Origin: Epiperipatus broadwayi
Lineage: Eukaryota; Onychophora; Udeonychophora; Euonychophora; Peripatidae
Length of the DNA: 64,000 nt
Direction: 5' to 3'
Assembly: GCA_028023455.1 (NCBI GenBank)
Contig: JAQFVV010000042.1
Location: forward strand, 6,777,922-6,841,921
The notes beneath the pieces were generated by a model. That model was not told the DNA's origin, searched no databases, and was given only the letters and a program-made list of their open reading frames with translations. Positions 1 through 11,639 of the stretch are shown here, in pieces (position 1 is the first letter of the stretch; each line of letters begins with the position of its first letter). A program made the position numbers and the translations under genes.

Positions 1-247
1 TATACTTTGATTGTAACTTCACAAATATGTATCTGATTGGTCAAATCTAATTCAGAAAATTAATGTAAATAGGACAATTAAATTGATAAAAATATCCTAT
101 ACAGATATTAAAAATAAAGAAAACTCTATTCTGAACAAATGTAGTTGTTGGTATAAAAAGACAATGTATTTTTTTTTTTAAAAAGTTCATTATGATATTT
201 GAAAGCTTTCAAGCAAAGTGATTTAAAATAATTATAAGTGTATAGTA

Positions 248-457
248 TTAAAACAGGCAAAACTCTCTATATACTTATTGCCACTCAAGGCAAGCCAGAG
301 TAATCAATGGATGCCAGAAGGCTTGTGCATAAAATCCCCATCTAGTGCCTACTCATCCAACATCCACAGACTAGTTTCTGGCTTGTGGCTTTGAGAGTTT
401 GGCCTGTTTTAATAACAGTTATAAGCAAGAATAAGAAATGGTGATCATGTGATATAC
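248..457. repeat. FB-1 fold-back repeat, truncated copy
   Basis: It shares with the other FB-1 copies the left-arm words TAAAACAGGC, GAGTAATCAATGGATGCC, and CCCCATCTAGTGCCTACTC, followed by a short reversed arm ending GGCCTGTTTTAATAACAG. The segment matching hammerhead stem II and GAAAC is present (about 366-390, minus sense), but the CUGANGA half is deleted, so no ribozyme is expected. No clean target-site duplication is seen at this copy. Confidence 0.75.
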
Positions 458-916
458 AGCATTAATTGAAAAATTCATGTTTATATTAAAATTATAACTG
501 TACATGATATTTACATTGAGATGGAAAAAATATTGCATATTCTGTGCTTTAATAATAGATTCCATTTAAACTTTATTATCTTTAGAAAAAAAAATCCAAT
601 TTCTTCATTTCCACTTGGAGATCTATTATTGATCCTATAATACTTCACTTCAAAATCCAAGTTCAACAAAAGATAACACAGTTCACAATAGCAGAAAGCA
701 CAATCGACTAAGAAAACAAATGGAAAATAAGAGTGACAACTTCCATTGTAAAGTAATATTTACATAAGACACACCTTGGGATTCTTCTATACATAAAAAC
801 TCAAACTTTTCAAAACTAAATTAGAGATATAAAAAAAAAGACAACAGAAAAAAAAAAATCATAACAATATGAAAAAACTAAGTTCAGTTTGCTACAGTGA
901 AATAAAACTTGGAGTG

Positions 917-1414
917 CTTTTGGTAGAAATAACTTGATACTAAAAGGAAATGTGCCTATGTGTTTGAAAAGGAAGGTTTTTAATAAATGTGTTTTGCCAG
1001 TTCTTAATTATGGATCTGAGACTTGGACACTTAATAGAAGAGCAATACAGAGACTTCAGACCACTCAAAGAAGTATGGAGAGATGCATGTTGGGAGTAAC
1101 AAGAAGGGATCGAAAACGCAATGTATGGGTAAGAGAACAAACAGATGTTACTGACCTCATTGAAAAAATTAAAAGACTGAGGTGGAGTTGGGCTGGACAT
1201 ATTGCTAGAAGAGATGATAATAGATGGACAATTGCAATTTTAAATTGGATTCCAAGAGATTGTAAAAGACCCAGAAAGAGACCACATGTGAGATGGATGG
1301 ATGAAATAAGAAAGTGTGCAGGGGTGATGTGGAGAAGAGAAGCTAAAGATAGGAAAAGATGGACTGAACTTGGAGAGACCATCATCCTGCAGTGGATTGA
1401 TAATGGTTGATGAT
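917..1414 (+). pseudogene. RTE-type LINE reverse transcriptase, C-terminal fragment
   Basis: An open stretch of about 165 codons matches the C-terminus of RTE-clade endonuclease/reverse transcriptases. Typical words include VLPVLNYGSETWTL, QRSMERCMLGVTRRDRKRN, WAGHIARRDDNRWT, and the PRKRPHVRWMDEIRK block. It ends at TGA 1408-1410, which runs into a short TGATGA microsatellite, the usual 3' tail of RTE elements. Translation homology starts near 917 and a frameshift lies just upstream, so this is a 5'-truncated dead copy. Its ORF is unusually intact, which suggests a younger insertion than the minus-strand copy that follows. It is not a host gene. Confidence 0.85.
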
Positions 1415-2115
1415 GATGATGAATTTATTGGTTGGAAAAAATTTAGCCTGAATTAATAATAACTCTCTGAAGCTAGAAAAGAAATTTAATGATCTATCTT
1501 CATGGCCAAAAAATGAAGCTAAAATGCAGTTTTAGGATTTCAGAATAAATTAAATAAGTATCAACAGAGAAGAAACAATGTGCACTGCATTAATCAAGAT
1601 GAAAGATCTACATCGAAATAAAAGATAGGTTGAAGGAAGATAAATGATTTTTATTCTTATTTCTAGTGCATATTTTATATCCTTGATTACTAATCCATTC
1701 AGCTAACTTGCCCTCTACTGAAAATACCTATATATTTCATTACTATCATCATTATCAATCAACAGAAGTATGAAATAATCTCCAAATTTAGTGCAGTTCT
1801 TACTTCTCTTCACAATACCATAGCAAACTTGCTTATTTCTATCCATCTAATATATGATCTCTTTCTAGATCTTTTATAATCTCTTGGGATCTGATTTAAA
1901 ACTCCAACTGTCCATCTATTATCATCTCTTCTAGAAATATGTTCAGTCCAGTTCCATTTCAGTTTCTTAATTCTTTAAATGATGCCAGTGATATATGTTT
2001 GTTCTCTCACCAATGTATTTTATTTTTGAATCTTTTTGTTATTTTTAACACAGTTCTCTCTATACTTTAATGATGATCATAAGTCACAGAATTGTTTTTC
2101 TGTTAACTGCCCAAG

Positions 2116-2517
2116 TAAACCACTAAACTTTACATGATCACCATTTCTTATGCTTGCTCAAAACTGTTATTAAAACAGGCTAAACTCTCCATACAGTAGT
2201 GCCACTCAGTAATCAATGGATGCCAGAAGCTTGGATTGAAAATATTATTGTATTTCAATTTTAGACTCATAGTTTTGTAGTTAATAAGAGATAAAAAGTG
2301 GCTACTGAAGAGTTGCATTAGATCCTAAGATCTAGGTGCAGTGCTCTCATGTCCAAGGCTCCTCACAGATGAAAGCCACAAGCTAGAAATTAGTCTGGCG
2401 ATATTGGACTAGTAGGCACTAGATAGGGATTTTATGCAAAAATCCTTCTAGCATCCATTGATTACTCTGGCTTGCACTGAGTGGCACTACTGTATGGAAA
2501 ATTTTGCCTGTTCTAAA
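2116..2517. repeat. FB-1 inverted-dimer repeat with 11-bp TSD
   Basis: It is flanked by the direct repeat AACTGCCCAAG at 2105-2115 and 2518-2528, inside RTE sequence, which gives an exact insertion. The left end begins TAAACCACTAAAC and the right end TTTTGCCTGTTCTAAA. Left and right arms are inverted copies of each other (CTCCATACAGTAGTGCCACTC against GAGTGGCACTACTGTATGGA). The right arm holds a hammerhead-like core on the plus strand at 2360-2401: stem I UCCUCA, a mutated CAGAUGA, stem II AGC/GCU, then GAAAU-UA-GUC. The U4A change and GAAAU should inactivate it. Confidence 0.85.
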
Positions 2518-3950
2518 AACTGCCCAAGTCTCAAATCCATAAGCTACAAGTGGTGAAACATATCTAAAAAAAATATTTTTCAAACACATAAGCATATTTT
2601 CTTTTAATATTGAATTGTTTCTACCAAAAGTACTCCATCCAAATTTAATTCTATGCATAACTAATATGACATCGTATTTGTGGCTATTATCTTCTTTTAA
2701 TTCATCATTATCAATCTTTATTTTCTTCTTCTGAGAAAATCCACTGAACAATATTTTAGTCTTTTAGCATTTATCTCTAATCCTACTTTCTTACTCTTGC
2801 AATATTTCCTGAAGTTCTAAAATAATCAGATTATCTGCAAAATTTAATGACTTAAATAATCTCCATTTACTATTACTTCTTTAACTTTCCATATTAATCC
2901 ACAAAATAGTTCTTGCAAAACTGCTGTAGAAAGTTTTAGAGATATGGAGTCATCCTGTTATACACCCATCTCAATGTTAATCTTCTTAATCCCACTATGT
3001 AATCTAATCATTGATGTTGTATTTTTGATATATATTCTTCAGAAAATGACAATATTCTGGGTCTACATTATGACAATACAATGTTTTGATCACTGTACAA
3101 ATGTTTATAGAATCAAATGCCTTTTCATAATCTACAAATCCAAAGCATAATGTCAACTCATATTTATTATTTTTCTTTTTATAACTTTTCTCTATACTTG
3201 GATGTGACCTATGATGCTAAAACTACTTTTAAGTCCAGATAGTGTCTTTGATTGATTAACATCCAAAGTTCATCATATACAAATTGTAATTATCTTGATA
3301 AAATGATTTTATATAAAACTGAGAAAGACTTACAACTTCTAATATGTTCTTAAATATCGATATTACTACTGCATTTTTCCAATCATCTGGTACACCTTTA
3401 TCATTTAAACATATGGGATATACCTTTGGCACCATATTTTCTATTTCTTTATCTGCTTCTTTTAAGATATTGATTATAAATTCCATCATGTTCATGAATT
3501 TTTTCCTTCTTCATAGATTGTATTGTATGTCTCATTTTATTTAAAATGTTGGACAATCCAGAAGATGTAATAATTGCAAAGGATACTTTGTCTCCTTATT
3601 CTTTCTTACTATATAATTCTTTAAAAAATTCTTCCACACATTTTATGATATCATTTCATTTCTTAATAACAGTTCCATTTTCTCTTTTTATTGCAGAAAT
3701 AACTTTCATTTCAATACTTAAGATTGTTTTACACTTCTGAGACTACAACTTTCCTTGCTAATTCACAATTATATTTTTTTACACCATTATTAATTCTTTT
3801 TCAAACCATTTTATAAAATTCTAAATATTCAATCCTTCTTAATGCATTATTTTTATATATTTTCATATTTCTCCTTTTCTTCGTAAATTAACTAGTCTCA
3901 GTACGTCAATTGCTGCTTTTTTATACCAGCTATCTTTGTTATAGTTTTTA

Positions 3951-4238
3951 AGCCAATAAACATCACATGACCACCACCTCTTATGCTTGTTATAGCTGTT
4001 TTTAAAAAAGGCAAAACTCACTATACATATTGCCATACACAGCAAGCTAGAGTAATCCATGGATGCCAGAAGGTTTGTACATAAAATCCCCATCTAGTGC
4101 CTACTCCTCCAATATCCCCAGACTAGTTTCTGGCTTGTGGCCTTCATCAGTGAGGAGCCTTGGATCTGAGAGCACTGCACCTAGATCTTAGGATCTCTAG
4201 CTTGCTGTGTGTGGCAATATGTATAGTGAGTTTTGCCT
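3951..4238. repeat. FB-1 inverted-dimer repeat with 13-bp TSD
   Basis: The direct repeat GTTATAGTTTTTA at 3938-3950 and 4239-4251 brackets it inside the minus-strand RTE element. The first two bases on the right could also belong to the element, which would give 11-13 bp. The left arm is long and the right arm short (CTAGCTTGCTGTGTGTGGC to TTTTGCCTGT). The arm contains an intact-looking hammerhead on the minus strand at 4115-4156. Confidence 0.85.
4115..4156 (-). ncRNA. Candidate compact type-I hammerhead ribozyme (FB-1)
   Basis: On the minus strand from 4156 down: stem I 5' strand UCCUCA (4156-4151), catalytic CUGAUGA (4150-4144), 13-nt stem-loop II with GGC/GCC pairing (4143-4131), GAAAC (4130-4126), 2-nt loop UA, GUC (4123-4121), and stem I 3' strand UGGGGA (4120-4115). 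Stem I forms six pairs including one U-G. Stem III is only A-U plus C-G, as in the minimal hammerheads known from Penelope-like elements and retrozymes. The predicted cut lies between 4121 and 4120. The A-A opposition closing stem II (positions 10.1/11.1) is non-canonical and may lower activity. Confidence 0.65.
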
Positions 4239-5100
4239 GTTATAGTTTTTAAAAGTGTATCAGTTATCTTCTAATTTATTTGGCTCAAATCTGAACCATG
4301 TTCAGAATCTGTTAATATTTGAAAACGATTTGCAAGTACTAATGTAAATTCATTGGCATGTTTCTGAAGGTTAGGAGGAATATCAATTGTGAATTATATT
4401 TTTCTTAGTAATTTTTGTCTCTCTAGTTTTGCATTGTGATCATTTCTTGTAATGAATTTATTAAGAATATTTCTGTTAATCAAAATATAATCCAATTTTG
4501 CTGTACCTTCATTTGGATGCTTCTGTGTCCATTTAGTACTTTTCTCAAAGAAAAAACCATATAGTTTTTCCTTTGCTAACTCCACAAGTCTGCATCTTTT
4601 CTCATTTCCATCACCAGAATAAAATTTACCCACATTTTCATTTTTGAATTATTTACCAATTCTAGCTTTAAAGTCTTCTACGACAATTTTCAAATAATCC
4701 TTTGATCTGATCAAAAATATTTTGTACACATCCATACAAAAATTCTCTACTTCAACATCACAATGAAAACTTGGAGTATAAATCTGAATAATCTGCATCT
4801 GTCATCTTCTATTAATTAAGTTGAATAACTAATCTTGCCATTCTCTCTGATATAAGCTATTAATGTCCATAATGTTTCAATTTTTATTCATAATGAATCC
4901 TGCTCTATTTGTGCTTTCCATATTTGTAGCTTTGTGCATTTCAACTTTTTAAATCATGTCTTTTAACTTCAATGTCCCATTTAATATTAGACAGTTCTTC
5001 CAATTTGGGCAATATTCCTTTTTTTGAAAGTGATTGGCAATTGTAAATATCTAAATAAAAGGTAGACATCAAATGGTGGGCTGGGTCTGCAATTAAGGAA

Positions 5101-5993
5101 TTCTTGGCACCTTTCACTTTCAGCTACCAACTATTGATTGTAAATATCTATTTTTTTAAAAAAAGGAAGTTTGTTCTGCCTTCAAGAAAACTCAACTGAT
5201 ATTTCAATTACAAAATATCAGGCTTCTAAGAAGAAAGATTATGATATTACTGTATGTTATATCTGGCAAATGTATAATTTGTTAAATAATGAATATATTT
5301 TAATTTATAATATACAATAAATATTATATGTATAAATATTGTTATGTATAGAAGTAATCTGAAACAAAAATATAGTTCTGTATATGTAAAAATATTTATC
5401 TGTAGAAAATATATAAAGAATGTAATTAAAGGAATGTGTGATTTTAAGATTAGTGTTGTAATTGGAAAATGATCCTAATTAAATATTGTTATTTTAAGCC
5501 AACTTTAATACAACAAATGCAGATATAAAATTCCTTTGCTAGATAGCAACCTTTCCAATGATATTGTACTCTAGAGAATTATGAGTAAAAATGACCTGGC
5601 AGATTAGACAGGGAAATTTGTGGAGTATCATCTTAGAGAGATCTAATTTTGAATGCAAGTCATACAGACCTTTGATAATTTTTTTTAGATATTTGTGTAC
5701 AAGATATTTATATGTATCTTTACATGTAATTATATAATTAAATATTTATAAATACAGATATATTTTAAAATTTTTATCCACTTGTAGCACTTAGTAGTCT
5801 TTGTCAACTAACACTTTGAAAGGCTAACCTTCCCACAATTCCGTGACCTTAATGTTTGCTGCCTGCCTGTTAACATGTAGGTAAAGGTTTACTTTAGCGA
5901 CCACAAGATATTCGCCCTCTAGTTTTTAAAATTAGAACTAAAATATTCTAAAATCTAAACGTAAAAGATAATTATAAAAAATCATTTACCTTT
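5101..5993. other. No gene recognised
   Basis: AT-rich sequence with short A/T runs. No coding homology, tRNA or repeat arm could be recognised between the RTE remnant and the Merlin-like transposase. Non-coding or too decayed to read. Confidence 0.5.
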
Positions 5994-6478
5994 TTAAGCA
6001 TAATTATGCCCTTTGCATATTAGGAAGTTGGAGAAAAAGGCGGCAGTGCTATATCTACTCCGGAAGGCAAATTCTTGGAGGTACGATGAAAATAAAGCTC
6101 TGCTGGTACCAGATTGAAATTTCAGCTTATGCTTCGCTCTCATCCACATATTCTCAATATTATGGGTATGTATGTCTTGGTCTTCGGGATTCATGAGGTT
6201 GTCCTGATGGACGACAACCGAATGCATATATACCCCGTTGCTGAGTTTGCTGTTATTTATCGTACGCAGCCCAGCCATCTGAAATTATGTAAGTACCTAG
6301 TAAAATATACCGCTGGATTAGGGCCTCCAATGTGCCAGCCGTTTCTATCCGTAACTTCTGTCAAGAAGCACTTCCTTGACACTCTTTCAATACCACCAAA
6401 GATCCAATGCCCTCTATGTATAGTCCCCCTGTGGTAGTTTTTGTGGAAATAATACGTTTCGTCCATTTAAACTAATAA
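5994..6478 (-). pseudogene. Merlin / ISXO2-like (IS1595-type) DDE transposase, broken
   Basis: Two minus-strand frames cover the catalytic half of an ISXO2-like transposase. The first (6466-6257) begins MDETYYFHKNYHRG, with the first catalytic D-E, and includes GHWIFGGIERVSRKCF. The second (6278-5994) carries NPEDQDIHTHNIENMWMRAK, with the HTxxIENxWxxxK signature, and SSYLQEFAFRSRY. A third frame near 6268-6283 reads SDGWAAY, the expected second catalytic-Asp block. At least two frameshifts have therefore occurred near 6270-6340. This family is the metazoan Merlin superfamily of DNA transposons. Sequence near 6770-6830 (minus) reads open and ends at a GT that could be a splice donor for an upstream exon, but I could not confirm its homology. 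Confidence 0.85.
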
Positions 6479-7568
6479 TTTTAATTAATCTAGTGTAATT
6501 ATTTCAACGTCTTTAAAATGGTAAAAAGAACCGATATATATATATATGATCGTTTACATAAATTTGTCTTAACATATTAACACAATTTCTCAACCCCATT
6601 CATTAATTCATAAACTACTCTATTAATACTGTCAATATGATCATTGATCTTAAATACAGTATACACATATCCGAGAATAGGGGCGAGTGGGGTGGGGGGA
6701 TCAATAAAAATAATAAACTAAATAAATAAAATTGAAATACTTAAAAAATAAAAATTACCGCTGTTCAGGAATAATGGTTTGTATAATACCTCTGTCTCGA
6801 AGTGTAGAAATTTTTCGGCATAATAAATAACAATGTTTCATATTTCTTTTACGAATCAAACATCTAATAAAAAATTAAGCATAAATGAATGTAATATAAT
6901 TAAAACCCAAAATACTTATACAATAAACCAGCTTATAAAAATAATTAATATAAGATTTTATAAGACATAGATAGTTTTTTTATAATTGTAATTATATATA
7001 AATTTACCTCAGTGAAGATAATGCGGTGAATGCTGTGTAAGTCGCCATATTGAAAACCTATATATATTGATAAACGGCATCTAGTGGTAGAAATGACAAT
7101 TTACATTAAATATACAGATATACAATATATACTAAAGTCAAATGTTGTTCGTAACCTACCAAAGATCTCCGTAGTTGATAGATAATGAAAAGACCTTTAG
7201 ATATGAAGACCAACTGTGAATAATAAATGAACAGTGCCCGACCAAGTACTCTGCTGTCTTGCAGGATGGGATATTGGTTCATCGAAGACTAGCTACTACT
7301 TCCGATATAAACAGCATTTTATGTCTCTAAGTTACTTTAGGTCCTGATCGTTGTGAATGTCTCATGACATCAGATAACTTATATTAACTGTAACAATGAG
7401 TTACCTACGCATGCAACATTTCTGATTGCAATTCCCTTTTTAATTTTTTTACTTTTCAAGACCTCGAGTATCAAGAAAGTAAAGACAAAAATGCTTGGTA
7501 TGTTGGCAGTCCAACGCAGTATACTCATTAATGGAGTCTACTTGGCTAATAAAGATGATGTTTTGATT

Positions 7569-8258
7569 TGAATTGCAGGTTTCAGACTCCAACCAACAGT
7601 AATATATATATATAAAAAACCCAAGAACACCCAATAACTGATATGAATAATTTATTAGAACAATTATACATATTATATAACAAATAAATATAATTCTAGC
7701 AAGCATCATATGATCACATCTCCATATAACTTAGTAAATAATGAGCTGATCATGCCGGGCTCACTTCTAGCTGTATAAATTAGCTTGACCTGTTAAGTCT
7801 AGTCAAGACCTCCTGCTGTACTGGACAGCTTGCCTCGAGTCGGGAGTCAACCGTAGTCTTAGCAGCTTCTAGTCCTATCATGGACTTGGCTTATAGCGTA
7901 GATATATCAGTAATGACTATTGTAGAAACACCACAGTTGAAAAGTGTTTGAAATTGAGAGCATGTTCAATCATTCAGGTTAGACATATTCTCTCTCTGTT
8001 CTTTTTTGGCTTGCATCCAAGGCTGACTATTTATTGCCAGATCCCCTAACTTACTGGCAGCAATCAGATTCAGAGAGCATCATTTCCTATTGGCCCGTAT
8101 TAGCCAATGCTAGGATTTTATACACACGTTTACACATACTTATGTTTTACCCGTACATTGGTTATACACATGTTTACACATTGGTTAGTGGCAATGAGTG
8201 CTCAATCTGATCAGATAAGAAAGGAATCTGTACTAGCTCACTTCTGAATGCTAGGTCA
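7569..8258 (-). repeat. 3' LTR of the Gypsy element
   Basis: Left direct repeat of the 7.6-11.1 kb element. Relative to the right copy it has an extra ~60-bp stretch and numerous substitutions. Confidence 0.8.
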
Positions 8259-8286
8259 GACATGGCATCTCTCCATCTCCCTAAAT

Positions 8287-8760
8287 TTAATCCTGGAAAA
8301 CATAGTCATCAAAATGAGCTAGATGTGTTGTCTGCTTTGTTGATTTCTCAGTTTTATTTCTGTTCTTGTCTTGTTCATCAACCTTATTTGGTGGATTTGT
8401 TCCTGGTTGTTTATTTGGGTTGTTACTGTCTTCAGTTTGATAGTCATCATTTTCACTTGATGTACTTGTATCTGTGTGTCTCAGTTGTTTTAGATGTTGA
8501 TTCCCATCTGCTGTTTGAACTAATACAATGTAGACTCCATTCAGTAATGTAAACATTGCTGGTATCCATTTCATGGATCAATAATACATTCTACATAATA
8601 CCCGATTACCTATTTGCATTTTTATCTTGCTATTTTCTTTTTGTACATATTTGGAATCAGATTTCAGGGTCGACAGGTTAGTTCACAGAGGTCTATTGGT
8701 TAGAAGTTTGCCTTTCCATGGGCCAGAATGGTCCACGTGCAATCTAGTTAAGAGTTCTTC
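8287..8760 (-). pseudogene. Gypsy integrase remnant (core start and C-terminal GPY/F-like region)
   Basis: From 8760 downward, the minus strand reads RLHVDHSGPWKGK, the start of a Gypsy integrase core. After a deletion and stops it continues at 8574 into MKWIPAMF followed by VYIVLVQTADGNQH, the integrase C-terminal module. It ends with a charged tail finishing HFDDYVFQD, like the conserved FxDYV end of many Gypsy polyproteins. The 3' part is an uninterrupted 95-codon frame; the rest is decayed. Confidence 0.75.
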
Positions 8761-9125
8761 AGTTTAGGACAAGTGTTATGTCCTTTGCTGGCATGTTTTG
8801 ATTCATTTTGCTTAATGTTGTGACCTGGTTCACCTTTGTCACTGGAAATCCCAAGTGACTGAACCAGTCACAGTCATGACCTAATAAGTTACTATGATTA
8901 CCTGATGCAACTATCAGTGGTAGGTATATAGTCTTATTAGGCATAGTAATTTCAATTAACCATTGCTTGGCCCAACAGTTTTATCCTATTGCCTTGATAG
9001 TCTGTGATAGACTTGTTGCTAGTTATGTTCTTTATTTTTCTTAATTATAGCCAGGTCTTTTTTTAAATAATAGACACTGCAGACCCTGTGTCCAGTTCCA
9101 TTGTAACTGTCATATCATTAATTAT
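8740..9125 (-). pseudogene. Gypsy retropepsin remnant
   Basis: Minus-strand translation around 9110-9065 reads TVTMELDTGSAVSII, which contains the aspartic protease D-T-G-S-A active site. Further down, at 8944-8759, LPLIVASGNHSNLLGHDCDW resembles the protease C-terminal end of Gypsy polyproteins just before reverse transcriptase. Stops and a frameshift separate the two. Reverse transcriptase should follow but is absent; the next recognisable block is integrase. Confidence 0.75.
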
Positions 9126-9159
9126 AATACTGCATACAAATCCAGATCACTCATCTTTA

Positions 9160-9909
9160 ATATGATTTATACAGGCAACTTGTCCATTTTTCTTATAATT
9201 ACCTTTGCTGCTTTTTAGAATGGGTTTCTCCATTCTCACATCAGCTGTCTTTTTAATTTCAAACATGCAACCTTTATATGTCTAATTCACTTGCAAAACA
9301 TACATATTGTATAGCAGTGCAAGCATTGTCTGTGCATTTGTTCATTGCATGTATAGCAATGCATTAGACTTCAATGCTGAACTATCTGAGATGACCCAGT
9401 GTTATGTTCAATTTTTTGCACATCATACTTAGTAATTTTTTTAATGGGTTTGATTCTGTTAATATTGCTTGGGCTACATCTGTTTTAAAATCTAAATCTG
9501 ACATCATCAGCATTTTAAGACTTAAATTGTGATAGTTTATGCCACAAATAAAATGATTATGAAGTGCTTCATTCAGGAAGTCATTGTGCCAATGTCCGGA
9601 TTCATGTTGTGAGATTTTTTCCCCCCTAATCTTGGATGCAGAGATTGAAATAATATCTCTGCATTATTGTCATAGGTTTAGGGGAGAAATAATTGTGAGT
9701 ATTACTAATGTTTTGTCAAAATCTAGGTCAGATGACTTCTCTGATGTAGATTGTGATCTCAGAATCTTGTAAGTCTGAGGTACAATTATTGTCATTACTG
9801 TGGCTAATTTTATCTCAGGTTTCTTGATGTAATCAGCCTGTAGGAAAAATATTAATTGCTCTTTATAGCTTGACCAGCCCTCAGAATGGGCTGGATCAAA
9901 AGCTTCCAT
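9160..9909 (-). pseudogene. Gypsy gag remnant
   Basis: The frame 9909-9670 begins MEAFDPAHSEGWSSYKEQL and continues to IVPQTYKILRSQ. This is the N-terminal gag pattern of the K02A2.6-type Gypsy lineage (MExFdP..W..Y.ErL, P.TYkllR). Further down, near 9300-9240, a Cys/His-spaced segment looks like a damaged CCHC zinc knuckle. Stops interrupt the rest. Confidence 0.75.
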
Positions 9910-10470
9910 GGAGTCAATAGAATTAACCCTTTTTTAATTTTCCCTCGTACCAATTTTTATTTTTGCGAGTTACCACCTGTAATTTTAAATTTTGACAGCT
10001 ACTGTTTGTAACTGTCCTAATGAAGCTTTTAATGCACTAAGGGGAGCTTCTGTTGCTTTATTATGAGTTACTCACTCATGATTCTGCTTATGATTTTAAT
10101 TGACATGCCTATTAGGTTTGCGGTCAATTTTTCTTATGAATCTGCCAAAAACTGTTTTTTATTTGAACAGATCTGACAGAATTTTATCACCATTTTGTAA
10201 ATACAATGAGTCTATTTTCTTGGCACTTGCATATTTTTTCCAAACTGCCAAATCTGATTTTTATTCAGGCAGAATAGTGATTTTAATTTGACGAATTTCT
10301 AACTGCATACTTGCATATTTACTGTATTTTCCCAGTCATGGGGAAATATATATATATATTTGTCTGACTGCATCAAATCTGTTGAATTTGGCACATTTTA
10401 TACTATTTTTCCCGTCAATGGAGAAAAATATTCATTTTGTCTGACTGCATCAAATTTGTTATGTTCGGTC

Positions 10471-11075
10471 TGAATTACAGGTTTCAGACTCCAACCAACA
10501 GTAATATCAAAGAAAATATGAACACTCAATAGTTGATATGTATAATTTATTAGAACAAATATACTTACATATTATACAATCAATAAATACAATTTTACAT
10601 ATAATTTAGTACCAGACTCACTTCCAGCTGTATTGAACAGCTTGCCTCAAATTAGCTGTAGTCTTAGAAGCTTGCAGTCCTATTGTGGACTTGCCTCACT
10701 GCATAGACATAGTGGAAATGACTATTGTAGAAACACCTTTGCAGTTGAAAGGGGTTTCATTTGAGAGCATGTTCAGTAATTCAGATTAGACACATTCTCT
10801 CGGTCTTTCTGGCTTGTCTCCAAGGCTCACTATTTCCAAATCCCCTATCTTACTGGCAGCAATTGGATTCAGAGAGCATTATTGCCTATTGGCCTGTACT
10901 AACCAATGGTGGGATTTTATACACATTAACACATTGGCCATAGTTATGTTTTACCCTTTGGCTATGTGTATACATTGTTTATCCACATGTTTACACATTG
11001 GTTAACAGCAATGAGTGCTCAATCTGATCAGATAAGAAAGGAATCCGGACTCGTCCATTTCTGAAGGCAAGTTCA
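10471..11075 (-). repeat. 5' LTR of the Gypsy element
   Basis: Right direct repeat, TG...CA ended. In the element's minus orientation it precedes gag. No good primer-binding site could be recognised directly after it. Confidence 0.8.
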
Positions 11076-11639
11076 GATATGATGAATGATATGTTTAGGC
11101 AGCTATATTTAGGAATCTGCCTGTTTGACATGAAAGAGTAAGATCTAAAAATGGTCTCATGCAGCATATCTATGTTGTCACATCTAGTACATTGCTCATT
11201 ACAGCAATAGAAATAATAACAATATGAAACAGGAGCCACTGGTTGTACTAAAGATATTATCAATCTTTTTTTTCTTTCTAAATATAGGTACATGGATGTG
11301 TAAGATTTAGTTTATACAAACTCTTTAAAACCTAAATGAAGGACTGCACATGGACTAGGGAGCTATCAAAATTTAGGATCGATTTACTCTTCTTAAAGAT
11401 ACTTGTTTTCCAGAGGAGTTATAGATGAATATAAGTTTTTTTGAAAAGGCAGTCAATCAGTGAAAGGAGAATTAGTCTAATTTAGTATCTTCTATTGTTG
11501 GAGTTCATTGTTATATTAGTGAAAGGTTAATGGGGTTAAAATTCGCCTTGCACAATGGTAGTAGTGTGCATTGATCTAATTTTAGATTTAGAGAAAGCTT
11601 TTATTCCTTATTATATAGCATTATTATAGCAATACCATT

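Larger units (their letters stand above)
1737..5100 (-). mobile_element. Decayed RTE LINE, minus strand, split by two FB-1 insertions
   Basis: Read on the minus strand from about 5100 down to 1737, scattered frames show the RTE order. Endonuclease pieces lie near 4394-5090 (including GKFYSGDGNEKR and LDYILINRNILNKF). A pre-RT segment lies at 3256-3495 (PDDWKNAVVISIFK). RT C-terminal pieces lie at 2530-2751 (KFGWSTFGRNNSILK, CLKNIFFRYVSPLVAYGFETWA) and 1760-2040. The 3' end reaches a TGAT-rich tail at about 1737-1764. Many stops and frameshifts show it is dead. FB-1 copies at 2116-2517 and 3951-4238 interrupt it, each with duplicated LINE sequence on both sides, so they are younger than the LINE. 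Confidence 0.8.
7569..11075 (-). mobile_element. Internally deleted Gypsy LTR retrotransposon
   Basis: Two direct repeats (7569-8258 and 10471-11075) begin TG and end CA and share long blocks, for example around GGTTTCAGACTCCAACCAAC and GCTCAATCTGATCAGATAAG. Between them, minus-strand gag, protease and integrase fragments follow the Gypsy order, but reverse transcriptase and RNase H are missing. A purine-rich tract (minus, about 8285-8265, AGGGAGATGGAGAG) sits next to the LTR at 7569-8258, as a polypurine tract should, which supports minus orientation. The flanks GATT (7565-7568) and GATA (11076-11079) are an imperfect 4-bp duplication. The LTRs differ at many sites, so it is old. Confidence 0.85.

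Noticed and set aside
366-400. Hammerhead in the first FB-1 copy
   Set aside because: The CUGANGA half and stem I 5' strand are deleted.
8262-8552. 96-codon plus-strand ORF
   Set aside because: Antisense shadow of the Gypsy integrase C-terminal frame on the minus strand.
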